This document shows positions 48,843-61,000 of a DNA stretch of 64,000 nt, in pieces. The DNA is taken from contig JABJMC010000028.1 in NCBI GenBank assembly GCA_018659585.1, positions 1-64,000 of the forward strand, written 5' to 3'. How positions within the stretch are numbered: the first letter of the stretch is position 1; each line of letters begins with the position of its first letter. Below the pieces are notes generated by a model. It saw only the letters and a list, made by a program, of their open reading frames with translations. It had not been told where the DNA came from and searched no databases. The stretch is from Candidatus Peregrinibacteria bacterium (GTDB lineage Bacteria; Patescibacteriota; Gracilibacteria; UBA1369; UBA12473). Both the position numbers and the translations under genes were made by a program.

Positions 48843-49706
48843 TTAATTAACCACCAATTCTGATGAATAATTTTCAGCACTATTTTGTTGAATAGCAATT
48901 ACTCGATAAATCATTTCAGCCACTTCACCACGGGTCATAGATTCTCCAACATCCAAAGTGTCAGAATCCCATGGCAAAATATTAGCCTGTTGACCAAACT
49001 GAGCGTAAGGAGCGTACCAATCAAGATAGTGAACATCCTCAAACGGATTTCCAATCACTACAGGATCAACATCCACACCCAAGGCTAAACTCAAGATTTT
49101 AATAGCCTCAACTCGATTCACAGAATCACCAGGTCTAAACATGCCTGTATTCCCATCTCCTTGAACAATTCCTTCTTGTTGGGCCGTAGCCACGTATGGG
49201 GCATACCAAGCAGTTGAGTCAGTATCCGGGAAATCCAAATTAGAACCAGCTATTAGCTCCTTCATAAAGGCCTCATACATCATTTTTAAAATTTCGACTC
49301 TAGAAACCGCTTCATCAGATCTAAAAGTATGATCTTCATACCCTTGAACAACACCTAAAGCTTTCAAATAAGCAATCGCACTGTAATAAGGATCATCAGC
49401 CTCTAAATCAACAAACAAGGTTGGCATTAATTCAGTACTAACTCCAGCAATTTCCTCACCACTATAAACCCGCAAAGTAATAGATTCATCAGATAAAGGA
49501 GTGAATTCTAAAGTAGCCATCCCATCCTCAAAATCATTCTCAGTTAAGGCATGACGAGAGAAAAATCCGTCTCCAGTAAGCACTTCGAACTGAATTGGCT
49601 CTGGAAGCTCAAAAGAGGGGAGTCGCTCCAAATCTTCATTTAAAGCCACAATTACAATTGGTTCTGCTTCACCCAAATAAAATTCACCATCAGTCTCAAT
49701 AGCCAA
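48843..49706 (-). pseudogene. C-terminal SLH-domain part of a frameshifted M23/SLH gene
   Basis: SLH repeats (YYSAIAYLKALGVVQGYEDHTFRSDEAVSRVEILKMMYEAF); reading continues upstream in the frame of ETGNWVATLSFDYLEDTY. Confidence 0.75.
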
Positions 49707-49780
49707 AGAATCAAGTGGTTTTAATTGTCCGGTTACCGCAATTTCATCCGTAGTGTAGGTGTCTTCTAAATAATCAAAGC

Positions 49781-51070
49781 TTAAGGTAGCAACCCAGTTG
49801 CCACAGTTTCAACTTCAATACTTACATAACCTTTCGTAAAATCTTCACCAGTCAAAATTTCTGTTGTAGAAAGAATCTCAGCATCAGAAACTGTAACCAC
49901 AATATCTTCTTCTAATTCAGGGCTTAAAATATATTCACCGCGCTCATCCACGAGCGAAATTTTGAGTAATTGAGAAATCCCATCTTCCATGTAAGGATTA
50001 AAATCAAATTCCATGTGATCAAAAACTGGACCAACTTCTTCAACAATTTCTTCCTCAGTAATAACATCAGTAGTTTCTACATCAATTACAACATCTTCAG
50101 CGTCTTCTTCCTCAACAACCTCTTCTTCGATAATTTCTTCTTCCGTAGAAGCCTCATCTACACTGCTTAAAATAATTTCTGTATCAACATCTAAATAATT
50201 CTGAACATAATCCATAGGGTGAGTAGTGTTGGTATAAACTTTATCTAGTCCCACACCTTGGTTTACAGCCTCGAAAAAGCCACCAACCGCATTGGCCTCA
50301 GCTGTAGTAAATGGCCAGTACAAGTGCCAAGGAGCAGCAGCAGTATCAATTTGAAAATGAAGATGAGGAGTGGTAGCAGTACCAGTATCACCAATCGTTC
50401 CAATTTGCTGACCTTTAGTTACAACATCACCTTCGTTAACATTAACTGAATCTAAGTGAGCGTAACCCGAAAATAAAGTAGTTCCAACACTAGAATTTTC
50501 TGGTGAAGGCACATTGTTATGACGAATAACTACCAAATTACCAAACCCATAACTCGAATAACTAACTCGCTCTACATATCCATTCATAATCGAATAAGTT
50601 GGAGTACCAGTTAAAGCCTTAATATCCACAGCTGGATGACTTCCAATGCCTTCAATTCCATCCAATCGATAAGTCCCAGCATAAACTACTGGGTAAGTAT
50701 TTTGCATAACTCTTGTGTAATCATCTTCAACATCACCCCAGGTCAAATCATTAACACTCAAACGACTAGTATCATAAGAAGGAATATCTAATAATTTCTC
50801 CGCTGGGAAAGATCCAAACAGCATATCTTGTTCATCGCCAGTAGTATTTAACCAGTCAGGAACATTCTGAACTGGATAAACTGTCCCATCAAAAGTCGCG
50901 TGTTCCGGAATCGTCAGCACACTAAGTTGTAAATGTTGAGCATTATCTTTAACCGCCGCGGTCGCAAACATCAGCAAAACCATAATTACGGCCCAGCCGC
51001 GTTTATGATCTTTCCAAAGGCGCTTTGTTTGGACGTGAGGGTGGTCCTTGTGAAGGTTTTGTTCGACCAT
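49781..51070 (-). pseudogene. N-terminal part of the same gene: M23 peptidase with acidic linker and Ig-like domain
   Basis: HPAVDIKALTGTPTYS...HLHFQID (LytM/M23) motifs; ends abruptly after VETVATGLLP. Confidence 0.8.
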
Positions 51071-51158
51071 TTTTAATTTGTTTTAGTTTTGATTTTTAAT
51101 CAATAGAGTATACCAATTTCTCCTTTAAAAATCAAGAGGAGTAGGGCAGAATAGAAGT

Positions 51159-51584
51159 ATGGAACGGATAACCTTATCTCCAGAAGAAACATTGACACTT
51201 GGTGGAAAGATTTTGCAGGAGTTCCCCAATCACCAGGTGATCTGCTTAATTGGACCACTAGGAAGTGGTAAAACTTGCTTTGCAAAAGGAGTAGGAGAAG
51301 GCTTAGGACTCGACCACCGAAAGATAAAAAGCCCCACTTTTACCACGGTTTTTGAACATTCCGGAGAACATCAAAAATTAGTGCATTGCGATTTTTATCG
51401 TTACGAAAAACCACAAGATTTAGATTTAGCTTGGTGGGATGAAATTACGGAAAATCCAAACCAAATTATGGTTATTGAATGGGCAGACCGCATTCAGCCA
51501 TATTTACCCACACCTCGACTAGAAATTGTCTTTAAAGATTTAGGAAACAACCAGCGAAAACTCAAATTAACCCCTTTTTCATGA
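51159..51584 (+). CDS. tsaE: tRNA threonylcarbamoyladenosine biosynthesis protein TsaE
   Basis: GPLGSGKTCFAKGVGEGLG, SPTFT, HCDFYRYE, IEWADR. Confidence 0.94.
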   Translation: MERITLSPEETLTLGGKILQEFPNHQVICLIGPLGSGKTCFAKGVGEGLGLDHRKIKSPTFTTVFEHSGEHQKLVHCDFYRYEKPQDLDLAWWDEITENPNQIMVIEWADRIQPYLPTPRLEIVFKDLGNNQRKLKLTPFS

Positions 51585-52186
51585 TTTCAGAGCAGGGTAT
51601 AAAGCAGCTTTATGATGAATTTCATACTCCACTACATGTCCGAGCACATTGCTTACAAGTAGCTCGTATTGGACAGCTATTAGGAGAAAAACTAATTGAA
51701 AAAGGTCTGGAAGTTGATTTAAAACTAGTTTGGCTGGCTGGCCTGGCCCATGACTTTATTAGAATTATTGATTTTAAAGACGTCCCAGCTGATTTGGGCA
51801 CCCAAGAGGACCAAATTGTTTGGGGAAAGCTAAGAAGCACCTACAAAGGTCATCACGCTGATGTTGGAGCTCAAATACTAGAGGAAATGGGGGAGTCTAC
51901 GCTGGCTCAAATCGTCCAAAAGCATAAATACTGTGCAATTTTAAATAATCCGCCCCAAACTTGGGAGGAAAAGATCATCTATTACGCTGATAAACGAGTT
52001 ACTCATAATGATATAGTTGATCTGCAAGAACGATTAAATGAGGGATATGAACGAAATTTTGCAAATCAACCCATAACCGAAGAAGAGAAAGAAAGGCGCC
52101 AAGCAATCATTGCTTTAGAAAAAGAAATATTCGACCAAATAGACCTCACTCCCGAAGACGTCCGAATTGCCCTAGGCGAAGACTAA
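51581..52186 (+). CDS. HD domain phosphohydrolase
   Basis: HCLQVARIG...GLAHDFIR...; ATGA overlap with tsaE. Confidence 0.85.
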   Translation: MISEQGIKQLYDEFHTPLHVRAHCLQVARIGQLLGEKLIEKGLEVDLKLVWLAGLAHDFIRIIDFKDVPADLGTQEDQIVWGKLRSTYKGHHADVGAQILEEMGESTLAQIVQKHKYCAILNNPPQTWEEKIIYYADKRVTHNDIVDLQERLNEGYERNFANQPITEEEKERRQAIIALEKEIFDQIDLTPEDVRIALGED

Positions 52187-53634
52187 GCTAAAGAATTTAG
52201 TAAAGCCCGAGTTGTTTCATCCAAGACACCGGCATTTTCCTCAGTCTCAGACTCAATCAAATTATTAGCTAATTGAAACTCAATCACAGCCAACGTGGTC
52301 TGACTACCATAAAACTGTGTCAAGAAAGCGCCTTTAAAGAAGCCTAACTGCTTTAATAATGATTGTAACTCTTTTACATCATCACCACGGTCTCCATCTG
52401 CTAAATAACGAGGGAACACGTTAGTGCTAGCCAAAACAACTTCCGTATCTTCAGTTGCTTCAATTGGAGCCCGTTCATTACGAACGTAAGCTAAATAACT
52501 CATATTTTGTACTCGATCCGCCACAATTGAATTAAAAGCCGAGCGAGTTTGCGGGCCTAGAACTCCAGCCCCGTCATCTTCTTTCGTAGCGACAATGCCC
52601 CGTTTTTGTTGGAATTTAAAAACCGCATGTTCGGTTAATTCACCAAAATAGCCAGTTGCCTCAATCCTCATAAATCCTAGTCGCGCTAATTCCTCTTGGA
52701 GCACTCGAACATCATCACCAACTACTCCTTTTTGCAAATTTCTAGCAAACGTCACCGCACTCTTATTCAAGTCCGGGTATTTAGAAAGTAGTAATAATCC
52801 CTGTTGATAACGTTGAAATGTAACTTGTTCTTGCTCTTCTTTGAGTCGAGCAATCGCTAAATCCAGCATTTTTCTAGTGTTTACACCAGCATGACCAGAA
52901 CCAAGGTCTTCCTCGGACTCAATAATTTCATTATCTAATTGAAATTGATAAACAGCTTCACGCGTGTCATCGCCGTAAAATCCAGTGATTTCACCCTGGA
53001 AATATCCTAAAATTTGAAGGTAACTCTGCAATTCTTCTACATCTTCACCAGTACTTAAATACCAGATATCTTGGTCAAATAGTTGGGGAGCCAAAACAAC
53101 GTTCTTTACAAACGCCTCGGTCGCGGAAAATCCCTCTAAATAAACGGATTCTGTAATTGAATCGTCAATCCCGTAAACATTTACTTGAACGTCTTTCTTA
53201 CCCCAAGTCAGAGCACGAGTTAAACCAATATCACAATACCCCATCCAAACATCCAACCGATCATAATTTTGATTGCGATTTCCAGCCGTCACAATAGCTC
53301 CGCCACGGTCATGCACCGCCGTAATCCCAATCCCCGGAATACTCATTTTAGTCCCAAAAGGATAAGTTTTTGGAGCGGCAATCATACCCGGATAAACAGG
53401 AGTACCATCAGCACCATTTGTACCATTTCCATTTAAACGTATATCACCCGCCAGAGTGCCAGTAACATAACGTTCTTGACCTTCACAAGGAGAGTAATAG
53501 GCCGAAATCGTGAAGGTTTTGGTGTAAGGGAAAAGCTCCTCAGCGTGAGCTAGGGGAGTACTAGTCATCTGTGGCATCATTAAAACAGATGTAAACGCCG
53601 CCATGGATAACAGTTTCAAAAGTCCCTTTTTCAT
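52183..53634 (-). CDS. Secreted 3D-domain protein with three peptidoglycan-binding (PG_binding_1) repeats
   Basis: YPFGTKMSIPGIGITAVHDRGGAI...YDRLDVWMG; repeats DDVRVLQEELARLGF, DDVKELQSLLKQLGFF. Confidence 0.88.
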   Translation of the reverse strand: MKKGLLKLLSMAAFTSVLMMPQMTSTPLAHAEELFPYTKTFTISAYYSPCEGQERYVTGTLAGDIRLNGNGTNGADGTPVYPGMIAAPKTYPFGTKMSIPGIGITAVHDRGGAIVTAGNRNQNYDRLDVWMGYCDIGLTRALTWGKKDVQVNVYGIDDSITESVYLEGFSATEAFVKNVVLAPQLFDQDIWYLSTGEDVEELQSYLQILGYFQGEITGFYGDDTREAVYQFQLDNEIIESEEDLGSGHAGVNTRKMLDLAIARLKEEQEQVTFQRYQQGLLLLSKYPDLNKSAVTFARNLQKGVVGDDVRVLQEELARLGFMRIEATGYFGELTEHAVFKFQQKRGIVATKEDDGAGVLGPQTRSAFNSIVADRVQNMSYLAYVRNERAPIEATEDTEVVLASTNVFPRYLADGDRGDDVKELQSLLKQLGFFKGAFLTQFYGSQTTLAVIEFQLANNLIESETEENAGVLDETTRALLNSLA

Positions 53635-53717
53635 GTTTGTTTTGGTTTTGATTTTTTTAAATCAAAATAGTATAGCAGAAAAGCTCTAAAAAGTCCATAT
53701 CCTTCTTGTAGACTGAT

Positions 53718-56219
53718 TTAAATCGCCCCTAATCGCCTAAAGATCTCTCGCTCCACAAATTCCTTATCCCGGCCGTATTTAAGGCGAGAAAGTTGTTTGT
53801 AGGCCTCAGCAGCCTCATGGTCTCCCTCTACCAAATAAGGATTAATTGGAATAATACTAAACGGACGACTAGGCTGAGTATCAATCGAAAGTTTCATCAC
53901 ACCCTTGAATTTATCCATAGAAATCAAATCTTGTTCAGAGAAAACCGGAGCCATTTCTTTACCCATAAATTCCGCATCTTGAGCACCAATCTTATACGAC
54001 ATAATTGTGCCCACGTTACCAAAAATCGCATCCTTTAAACTTACTTGCTTGGAACCTTTTTTAGCACTTGATCCCTCGAGCTGCGCCAAATATTGATGAG
54101 CAATAATTAGGCCTAAACGATACTTACGAGCTTCAGACAAAATCGATTCAATACTTTCCGTAACATAGTTTTGGAACTCATCGATATATAGGAAGAAATC
54201 CTGACGACCTTCCTTGCCCTGTTTTTGTCGACGCATAGCTGTCATTTGAATCTTAGAAACCGTAATTAAACCAAGTAGCTTAGAGTTAACCTCACCGGTT
54301 TCACCCTTAGAAAGATTCATCAAAAGAATCTTGTTGTTATTCATTACATCACCAAAATCAAAAGCTGATTTAGCCTGCCCAATAATATTACGCATCATGC
54401 CATTGGTCGTAAACTGACCAAATTTAGCGGCAAAATACGGGATCATTTCTTGCTTCTCTCGGGCACCAGTCTTAGCCATTTGGTGATCCCAGAACGATTT
54501 AACAATTGGATTTTTAACATGCTTAACCTTTTCACGTTGATAGTCATCGTCCGTAAACAACCTCACCACATCTGTTAAAGCCCCTCCCTCCGGATCCGCC
54601 ATCAAGGTCAAACAACCATTACGGAAGTAATCCTGAATACGCGGTCCAAAAATTTCCTCATCAAACAGTTTAATCATAATATTCATAGCTTCCAAAGCCA
54701 CCCAGTCACGTTCCTCTTCGGTCTCCGCTTCTAGCAAATTAAGACCCAAAGGTCGCTCCAAATCACCAGGATTAAAGTAAACAACATCATCAGCCCTCTC
54801 ACGAGGTATAAACGGCAAAATATCCTCAATCAAAGATCCATGCGGATCAATCACACAGATGCCACGCCCAGCCTCTAAATCCTGCCGAATCATGACTTGC
54901 ATGGTCGAAGATTTACCAGTACCAGTTTGTCCAATAACGTAAAAATGTCGGAATCGATCATCGTTCTTAATTCGAATTTCACGATTTTCTCCACGATAAA
55001 AGTTATGGCCTAGAAGCAATCCTTCCTTAGGTAATTCTTCTGGAGCCTTAACAACTTTGAAGTTCTGCCAGTGAATGTGCGGCGCCAAATTATAGCGAAT
55101 ATCCGGAACATGAAACAAAGAAGATAATTCCTCGGAAGAGAGAATCATTGGCCCATTACTTAAATGGAAAAACCGCTGCGTCCAGTTTCGTTTAAGTGAA
55201 CGATAAATATAACGAATCGCCAAGTATTTATTAGTGTGATAACGAGTATATAACAACGCATTACGATCAGTCGAAGCATACTGCGCAAAAGCACTTCTTA
55301 TACTCAAATATTGCTGCCTAGCAGCGTAAGCTTTAGGAGAGCTAACCAATAAACGAATCACCGTCTCAAACCCCGGTTGAGTGTTTTTTTCTTCAATGGC
55401 CTTAATTTGTTCATCGGTTAGGGGAGTGGTGCGTTCGGTGTGGCGTTGGGCTTCGGCATCAAAACCAATGTATTCCTGAGTTGGGCCCCGGAACATTACA
55501 TTAATCAACATGCTAAACCAAGAAAAAGGATTTAAAAATTTAAGCCAAGAATCTTCCTTCTGACGCATAATATTTTCAGCGAGTTTGCGACCTTTCTTTT
55601 GCCAGCCCTCTTTTTTTGGACGAACTATAACCTGTAAAGTAGCTGCTTCATCGCGATCTAGCTTAGAAAACACATTTGTAATTCCATTTAGAGGATCGGT
55701 ATTTAAATGCTGATAAGTCTTAAAAGGATATTGGAAAGGTTTGTAGTGTCTAAAATAACAACCCCTAACATGCGCATTCTCGGAAAAAATATTAGGTTCT
55801 GGCCCGTACTCCACGTAAATATCAGGATAAAAACTCGTTAATTGTTTTTCCACAATTTTTGCAACTTCTTTTGGTACGCCAATATAAAAATCAATTAAAT
55901 TATTTTGAGCCACAATCTCAAAACTCATAAAAGTTTGTCCCTTTAACCAGGCAATAAAACCAACATCATAAACACTATGTAGGGCTTCATAAAAGTGCTT
56001 CATAACTGCCGCCACTTCTTTGAAATCTTTGGTTGAAGAAAATTTCTCCGCCTCTTTCTCTTTTTCCTCTTTAGTCTCTTTCCGAGGAATTTGCAGCTTC
56101 ATGAAAACCATGTTCATGGAGCGCTCATGATTTAATCGACAACGTATCCACCACCAGAACAGAAGGAGGGCTGTAATCGATCCAAGGACCGTGAGAATGA
56201 TGTTTAGCCAGAGTGCCAT
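53718..56219 (-). CDS. Type IV secretion/conjugation VirB4/TraG-like ATPase
   Basis: N-terminal TM; VIGQTGTGKSSTMQVMIRQDLEAGRGICVIDPHGSLIEDIL; FLYIDEFQNYV. Confidence 0.88.
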   Translation of the reverse strand: MALWLNIILTVLGSITALLLFWWWIRCRLNHERSMNMVFMKLQIPRKETKEEKEKEAEKFSSTKDFKEVAAVMKHFYEALHSVYDVGFIAWLKGQTFMSFEIVAQNNLIDFYIGVPKEVAKIVEKQLTSFYPDIYVEYGPEPNIFSENAHVRGCYFRHYKPFQYPFKTYQHLNTDPLNGITNVFSKLDRDEAATLQVIVRPKKEGWQKKGRKLAENIMRQKEDSWLKFLNPFSWFSMLINVMFRGPTQEYIGFDAEAQRHTERTTPLTDEQIKAIEEKNTQPGFETVIRLLVSSPKAYAARQQYLSIRSAFAQYASTDRNALLYTRYHTNKYLAIRYIYRSLKRNWTQRFFHLSNGPMILSSEELSSLFHVPDIRYNLAPHIHWQNFKVVKAPEELPKEGLLLGHNFYRGENREIRIKNDDRFRHFYVIGQTGTGKSSTMQVMIRQDLEAGRGICVIDPHGSLIEDILPFIPRERADDVVYFNPGDLERPLGLNLLEAETEEERDWVALEAMNIMIKLFDEEIFGPRIQDYFRNGCLTLMADPEGGALTDVVRLFTDDDYQREKVKHVKNPIVKSFWDHQMAKTGAREKQEMIPYFAAKFGQFTTNGMMRNIIGQAKSAFDFGDVMNNNKILLMNLSKGETGEVNSKLLGLITVSKIQMTAMRRQKQGKEGRQDFFLYIDEFQNYVTESIESILSEARKYRLGLIIAHQYLAQLEGSSAKKGSKQVSLKDAIFGNVGTIMSYKIGAQDAEFMGKEMAPVFSEQDLISMDKFKGVMKLSIDTQPSRPFSIIPINPYLVEGDHEAAEAYKQLSRLKYGRDKEFVEREIFRRLGAI

Positions 56220-56304
56220 ACTTTAATTTTAGGGGGAATTCGAAAATTTACAATCCATATAATTATACCACAAAAACGAATCAATCACAACCTCGTAACC
56301 CCGT

Positions 56305-58068
56305 TCAATTTTCAATAAACTTAACGTTCATTTCCGCAATTTGATCTTCGGGAAGCTCACTCGGAGCACCAACCATCAAATCCTTGGCTTTTTGATCCTT
56401 AGGAAAGGCAATGACTTCGCGAATATTAGGCTCGTTTTGAATAAGCATAATAATTCGATCCAAGCCCCAGGCAATTCCGCCGTGAGGGGGAGCTCCATAT
56501 TTAAAAGCTCCTAAAAGATGACCAAATCGTTTTTCGGCATCTTCTCTAGAAATACCAAGAGCCTTGAACACTTTTGTCTGCAATTCAGAATCATGGATAC
56601 GAATACTACCACCAGCAATTTCTGAACCATTTAACGATAAATCATAAGCCAGCGCTTTAACTTTTTCCGGAGCAGACTCCAGTAATTCTACATCTTCGGC
56701 TTTAGGACAAGTAAACGGGTGATGAGCCGCTGTATAGCGCCCCTCCTCCTCATTGAATTCAAACAAAGGAAAATCTGTCACCCAACAAAAAGCTAATTTC
56801 TCTGGATTTCTTAACTCGAAACGATCAGCACAAGCTAAACGAATATTCCCCATTGATGTACAAGCAATCTCAAACGAATCAGCTGTGAAAAACACAATAT
56901 CTCCAGCTTCCGCTGAAACAGCATCAACAAATGCTTGTCCCTCATCTTCAAAAAACTTAGTAATCGGAGATTTTAAGCCTCCTTCTTCTACAATGATATA
57001 AGCGAGCCCCTTAGCTCCGTAAACCTTGGCTAAATCCGTTAAATCATCAATATCTTTGCGACTAAACTTAGCGCCACCCGGCACGCGTAAAGCCTTAACC
57101 ACACCTTTATTTTCTACGGCTTTTTCAAAAACCTGAAAACCACATCCCTTACACAACTCAGACACATCCTGAATTTCCATTTCAAATCGAATATCTGGCT
57201 TATCTGAGCCATATTTATTCATCGCCTCTTCCCAAGTCATACGTGGAAAAGGCTTAGCCATAAATTCTTTTTGAGGAGCTAGTTTTTCAAAAATAGTAGT
57301 CAATATTTCTTCGTTAGTCGTCATTACATCTTCTGGTTCCACAAATGACATCTCCATATCCAATTGCGTAAATTCTGGCTGACGGTCACCGCGCTGGTCC
57401 TCATCACGGAAACAACGAGCAATTTGAAAATACTTATCCATTCCAGAAACCATCAATAACTGCTTAAGTTGTTGCGGTGATTGCGGTAAAACAAAACACT
57501 TCCCAGGATAAAGCCTAGAAGGAACAATATATTCACGACTGCCTTCTGGGGTGCCCTTAATCAAAATCGGCGTTTCCACCTCAATAAAACCACGTTCATC
57601 AAACAAATCACGAGTCATTTTTGTAAACTTATGACGCATTACAAGATTATTTTTCATTCGACTTCGGCGCAAATCCAAGTATCGATACTTCAATCTCAAT
57701 TCCTCACCAACCGTCTTATCTTGATCAATTTCAAAAGGCGGAGTCAAAGATTCATTCAAAATTTCAATTTCATTCACCAAAACTTCAATTCCACCAGTTT
57801 CCATGTTTTCATTTGTCATGCCCTCGGGTCTTTTTCGAACAGTGCCAGTAACTTGAATCACATATTCAGACCGCAATTTATCCATTTTTTCATGAATCTC
57901 AGCATTATTCTGCGGGTCAGAAACAATTTGAGTTAACCCATAACGATCCCTTAAAACAACAAAAATTAAGCCACCATGATCGCGTCTTTGGTGAACCCAT
58001 CCCGAAAGAGTGACTGTTTGGTCATCATGATCTGGCCCAAGCTGATCTAAAGTATGTGTTCTATACAT
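56305..58068 (-). CDS. aspS: Aspartyl-tRNA synthetase
   Basis: GWVHQRRDHGGLIFVVLRDRYG, RYLDLRR, FRDEDQRGDRQPEFTQLDMEMSF, GLDRI. Confidence 0.97.
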   Translation of the reverse strand: MYRTHTLDQLGPDHDDQTVTLSGWVHQRRDHGGLIFVVLRDRYGLTQIVSDPQNNAEIHEKMDKLRSEYVIQVTGTVRKRPEGMTNENMETGGIEVLVNEIEILNESLTPPFEIDQDKTVGEELRLKYRYLDLRRSRMKNNLVMRHKFTKMTRDLFDERGFIEVETPILIKGTPEGSREYIVPSRLYPGKCFVLPQSPQQLKQLLMVSGMDKYFQIARCFRDEDQRGDRQPEFTQLDMEMSFVEPEDVMTTNEEILTTIFEKLAPQKEFMAKPFPRMTWEEAMNKYGSDKPDIRFEMEIQDVSELCKGCGFQVFEKAVENKGVVKALRVPGGAKFSRKDIDDLTDLAKVYGAKGLAYIIVEEGGLKSPITKFFEDEGQAFVDAVSAEAGDIVFFTADSFEIACTSMGNIRLACADRFELRNPEKLAFCWVTDFPLFEFNEEEGRYTAAHHPFTCPKAEDVELLESAPEKVKALAYDLSLNGSEIAGGSIRIHDSELQTKVFKALGISREDAEKRFGHLLGAFKYGAPPHGGIAWGLDRIIMLIQNEPNIREVIAFPKDQKAKDLMVGAPSELPEDQIAEMNVKFIEN

Positions 58069-58095
58069 AAAAGTTTTATTTAAGTAAGTGCCATA

Positions 58096-61000
58096 CTAAG
58101 TAATAGTTGCCATCTCTGCAATCTGACTTTTCAAATCTTCGCTAATTTCAATTCCAAAAGGAACCTTAATCCTTTTTACCATCCCACCTTGTTTAATCTG
58201 AATTTCAACCCGTTGTTTACCTTGATGTCGCAACAACAATTCCTTTAATTTAAGCAGTTGCTCAGAAGATGCTTGCCCATCACTCATCGTAATAACTAAG
58301 TCTTCTTGAATAACTGATCCCGTAGAAACCGGTGGTTTTTTAGTTGTTTCCTTAGATTCTTGTTTAGAAGGGGTCTCTTTTTTTACTGGTTCAACTGCTG
58401 GTGACTCCTCTTCAGGAACAACTTGAGATGAAGCAATTGTTACTTTTTCCTCGGGATTATAAAGCTTAGCTTGTTTGGCTTTGGTAATCATTGTTTCCAA
58501 AGAAACACCTTGAATAGTTTGGGCCAAAACCTGAAATTGACCTCTTCTAAATTCCACCTTGCCAGTAATAACCACTACACTTTCTGCGGTTAGTAAATCT
58601 CTAAATTTTGTAAAAGTATTTGGGAAAATTGTAATTTCCATACGACCAGTTGGGTCCTCCAAGGTTAAATAAGCCATTTGAGAACCACTCTTTGTAAAGA
58701 TTTTCTTAACAGTAGTCAAAATTCCAGCTAATTTAATAGATTTTCCCGTCAATTTTTTATCAATAGATTCAATTAAATTAACTTTACGACGCAAATATCC
58801 TTTTAATCCTTGTAACGGATGACCAGAAACATAAAACCCCAAAAATTCTTTTTCCCATTGCAATCGCTGTAAATTAGAAGCAGGAGAAACTTCCACTAAG
58901 GCAAAAGGAGGTAAAGCGGCCTCGTCTTCTGTTAACATCGAAAAAATATCAGTTTGACCCTCTGCCGAAGTAGTCTGAATTAAGCGTGCATGACGAGAAA
59001 TATTTTCAATACTTGCAATTAAAGCTTTTCTCTCTCCTAAATCATCCAGAGCTCCGGAATAACCTAAGGCCTCCAAAGCTTTTTTATTAAGAAGTTTATA
59101 GGGAACTCGTTTCGTAAAGTCTTCTATATCTTTAAATTCACCTCCTTTTTCCCGGATTTCTAAGAGTTCGTTCACAGTTCCAATTCCTACACCCTTAATA
59201 GCCGCCAATCCAAAACGAATACTCTTATCATCAACAACCGTAAAATTAGCCATAGATTCATTAATAGAGGGAGGGAGAATAGAAATCCCCATAGCCTCGG
59301 CTTCGTTAAACTCAATTACCAAGCGGTCAGTATTATCACAATCAGATGTCATAAGAGCGGCCATGAACTCGGCTGGGTAATGGCTTTTTAAATAAGCAGT
59401 TCGATAAGCAATCATGGCGTAGCAAGTAGCATGCGCTTTGTTAAATCCATAACCAGCAAACGGCTCAATAACCTTATCAAACACTGCAGTAGCAAATTTT
59501 TCAGTATGGCCTTTTTCAACTGCTCCCTCAATAAATTTAGTACGTTGCTGCCCTAACAAAGAAGCGATTTTTTTACCCACCGCTTTACGTAAAATATCAG
59601 CCTCTCCCAGAGAAAATCCAGCTACTAACTGCGCTAATTGTAAAATTTGTTCCTGATAAACCGCCACACCATAAGTTTCTTCCAAAATTCCTTTAAAAGT
59701 AGGGTGCAGGTATTTAACCTTTTTTTCATTATGCTTACCTCGAATATATGAAGGAATCCAATCCATTGGACCTGGCCTATACAAAGCATTCATGGCAATC
59801 AAATCCTCAAAACGAGTTGGTTTTAACTCTTTTAAATAACGTTTCATTCCCGCGGATTCAAACTGAAAAACTCCGGTAGTTTCACCACGCGCCATTAATT
59901 CAAAAGTTTTCTTGTCCTCGAGTGGAAGATTATCAATATCAATATCTTCGTCCTTGGTTCGCTTAATTATTTCCAAGGCATACTGAAGAATTGATAAGTT
60001 TTTTAAGCCCAAGAAATCCATTTTAAGTAGACCCAAACTCTCCACCGAATACATGTCGTATTGCGTAATTATGGATTCGTCTTTTTTACTAGCTGAAGCT
60101 AATTGAAGGGGAGTGTACTTAACCAATGGTTTGTCGGAAATAACCACTGCACAAGCATGAACCGAAGCATGACGAACCACTCCTTCTAATTTTTGCGCTA
60201 AATCCAGTAATTTCTTAACTTGTGGATTCGAATCATAATGAGCTTTCAAATCAATTTCTTGATCTAGGGCTTCCGCTAATTTAACACCAGGCCGTCCAGG
60301 AATCAGCTTAGCAATCACATCAACCTCTGAATAAGGCACGCCCAAAGCGCGACCAACATCCCGTACCGCCGCTCGAGCAGCCATGGTCCCAAAAGTAATA
60401 ATTTGAGCCACATGCTCTTTTCCATATTTTTCAACCACATAATCCAAAACTTCATCACGACGCACATCGGCAAAATCAATATCAATATCCGGCATACTTA
60501 CTCTTTCCGGATTCAGAAATCGCTCAAAAAGAAGTCCGTATTTAATTGGATCTATGTCTGTAATTTTTAAACAATACGCAATAATCGAACCAGCCGCTGA
60601 ACCACGACCCGGTCCCACCAAAATACCAGAATTTTTCGCAAAAGCCACAAAATCATGAACAATCAAGAAATAAGTATCAAAACCCATTTCGTGAACCAAA
60701 CCTAGTTCGTATTCCAAACGATCAAGTACTTCTTTAGACGGATCATCTCCGTAATGTTCTTTTAACCCTTCTTCGCATAATTCGCGTAAATAATCTTGGT
60801 TGGATTTATTGAATGGGGGAGTGAAAGACGGAATTAAGTGCTGATCACCAACTTCTAGTTCCACATCACAACGTTTTGCAATCTCAACTGTGTTAGACAA
60901 AGATTCCGAAACATAATCAAAGTCTTGCTTCATTTTCTCTGGAGGACGCATTGAAAGATCACCTTCCATCCGGAACCGACTCTCATCATCAACTTTATTT

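Noticed and set aside
53718-56219. A full type IV secretion or conjugation locus
   Set aside because: Only a single VirB4/TraG-like ATPase is present; no relaxase, VirB/Tra partners or pilins nearby.
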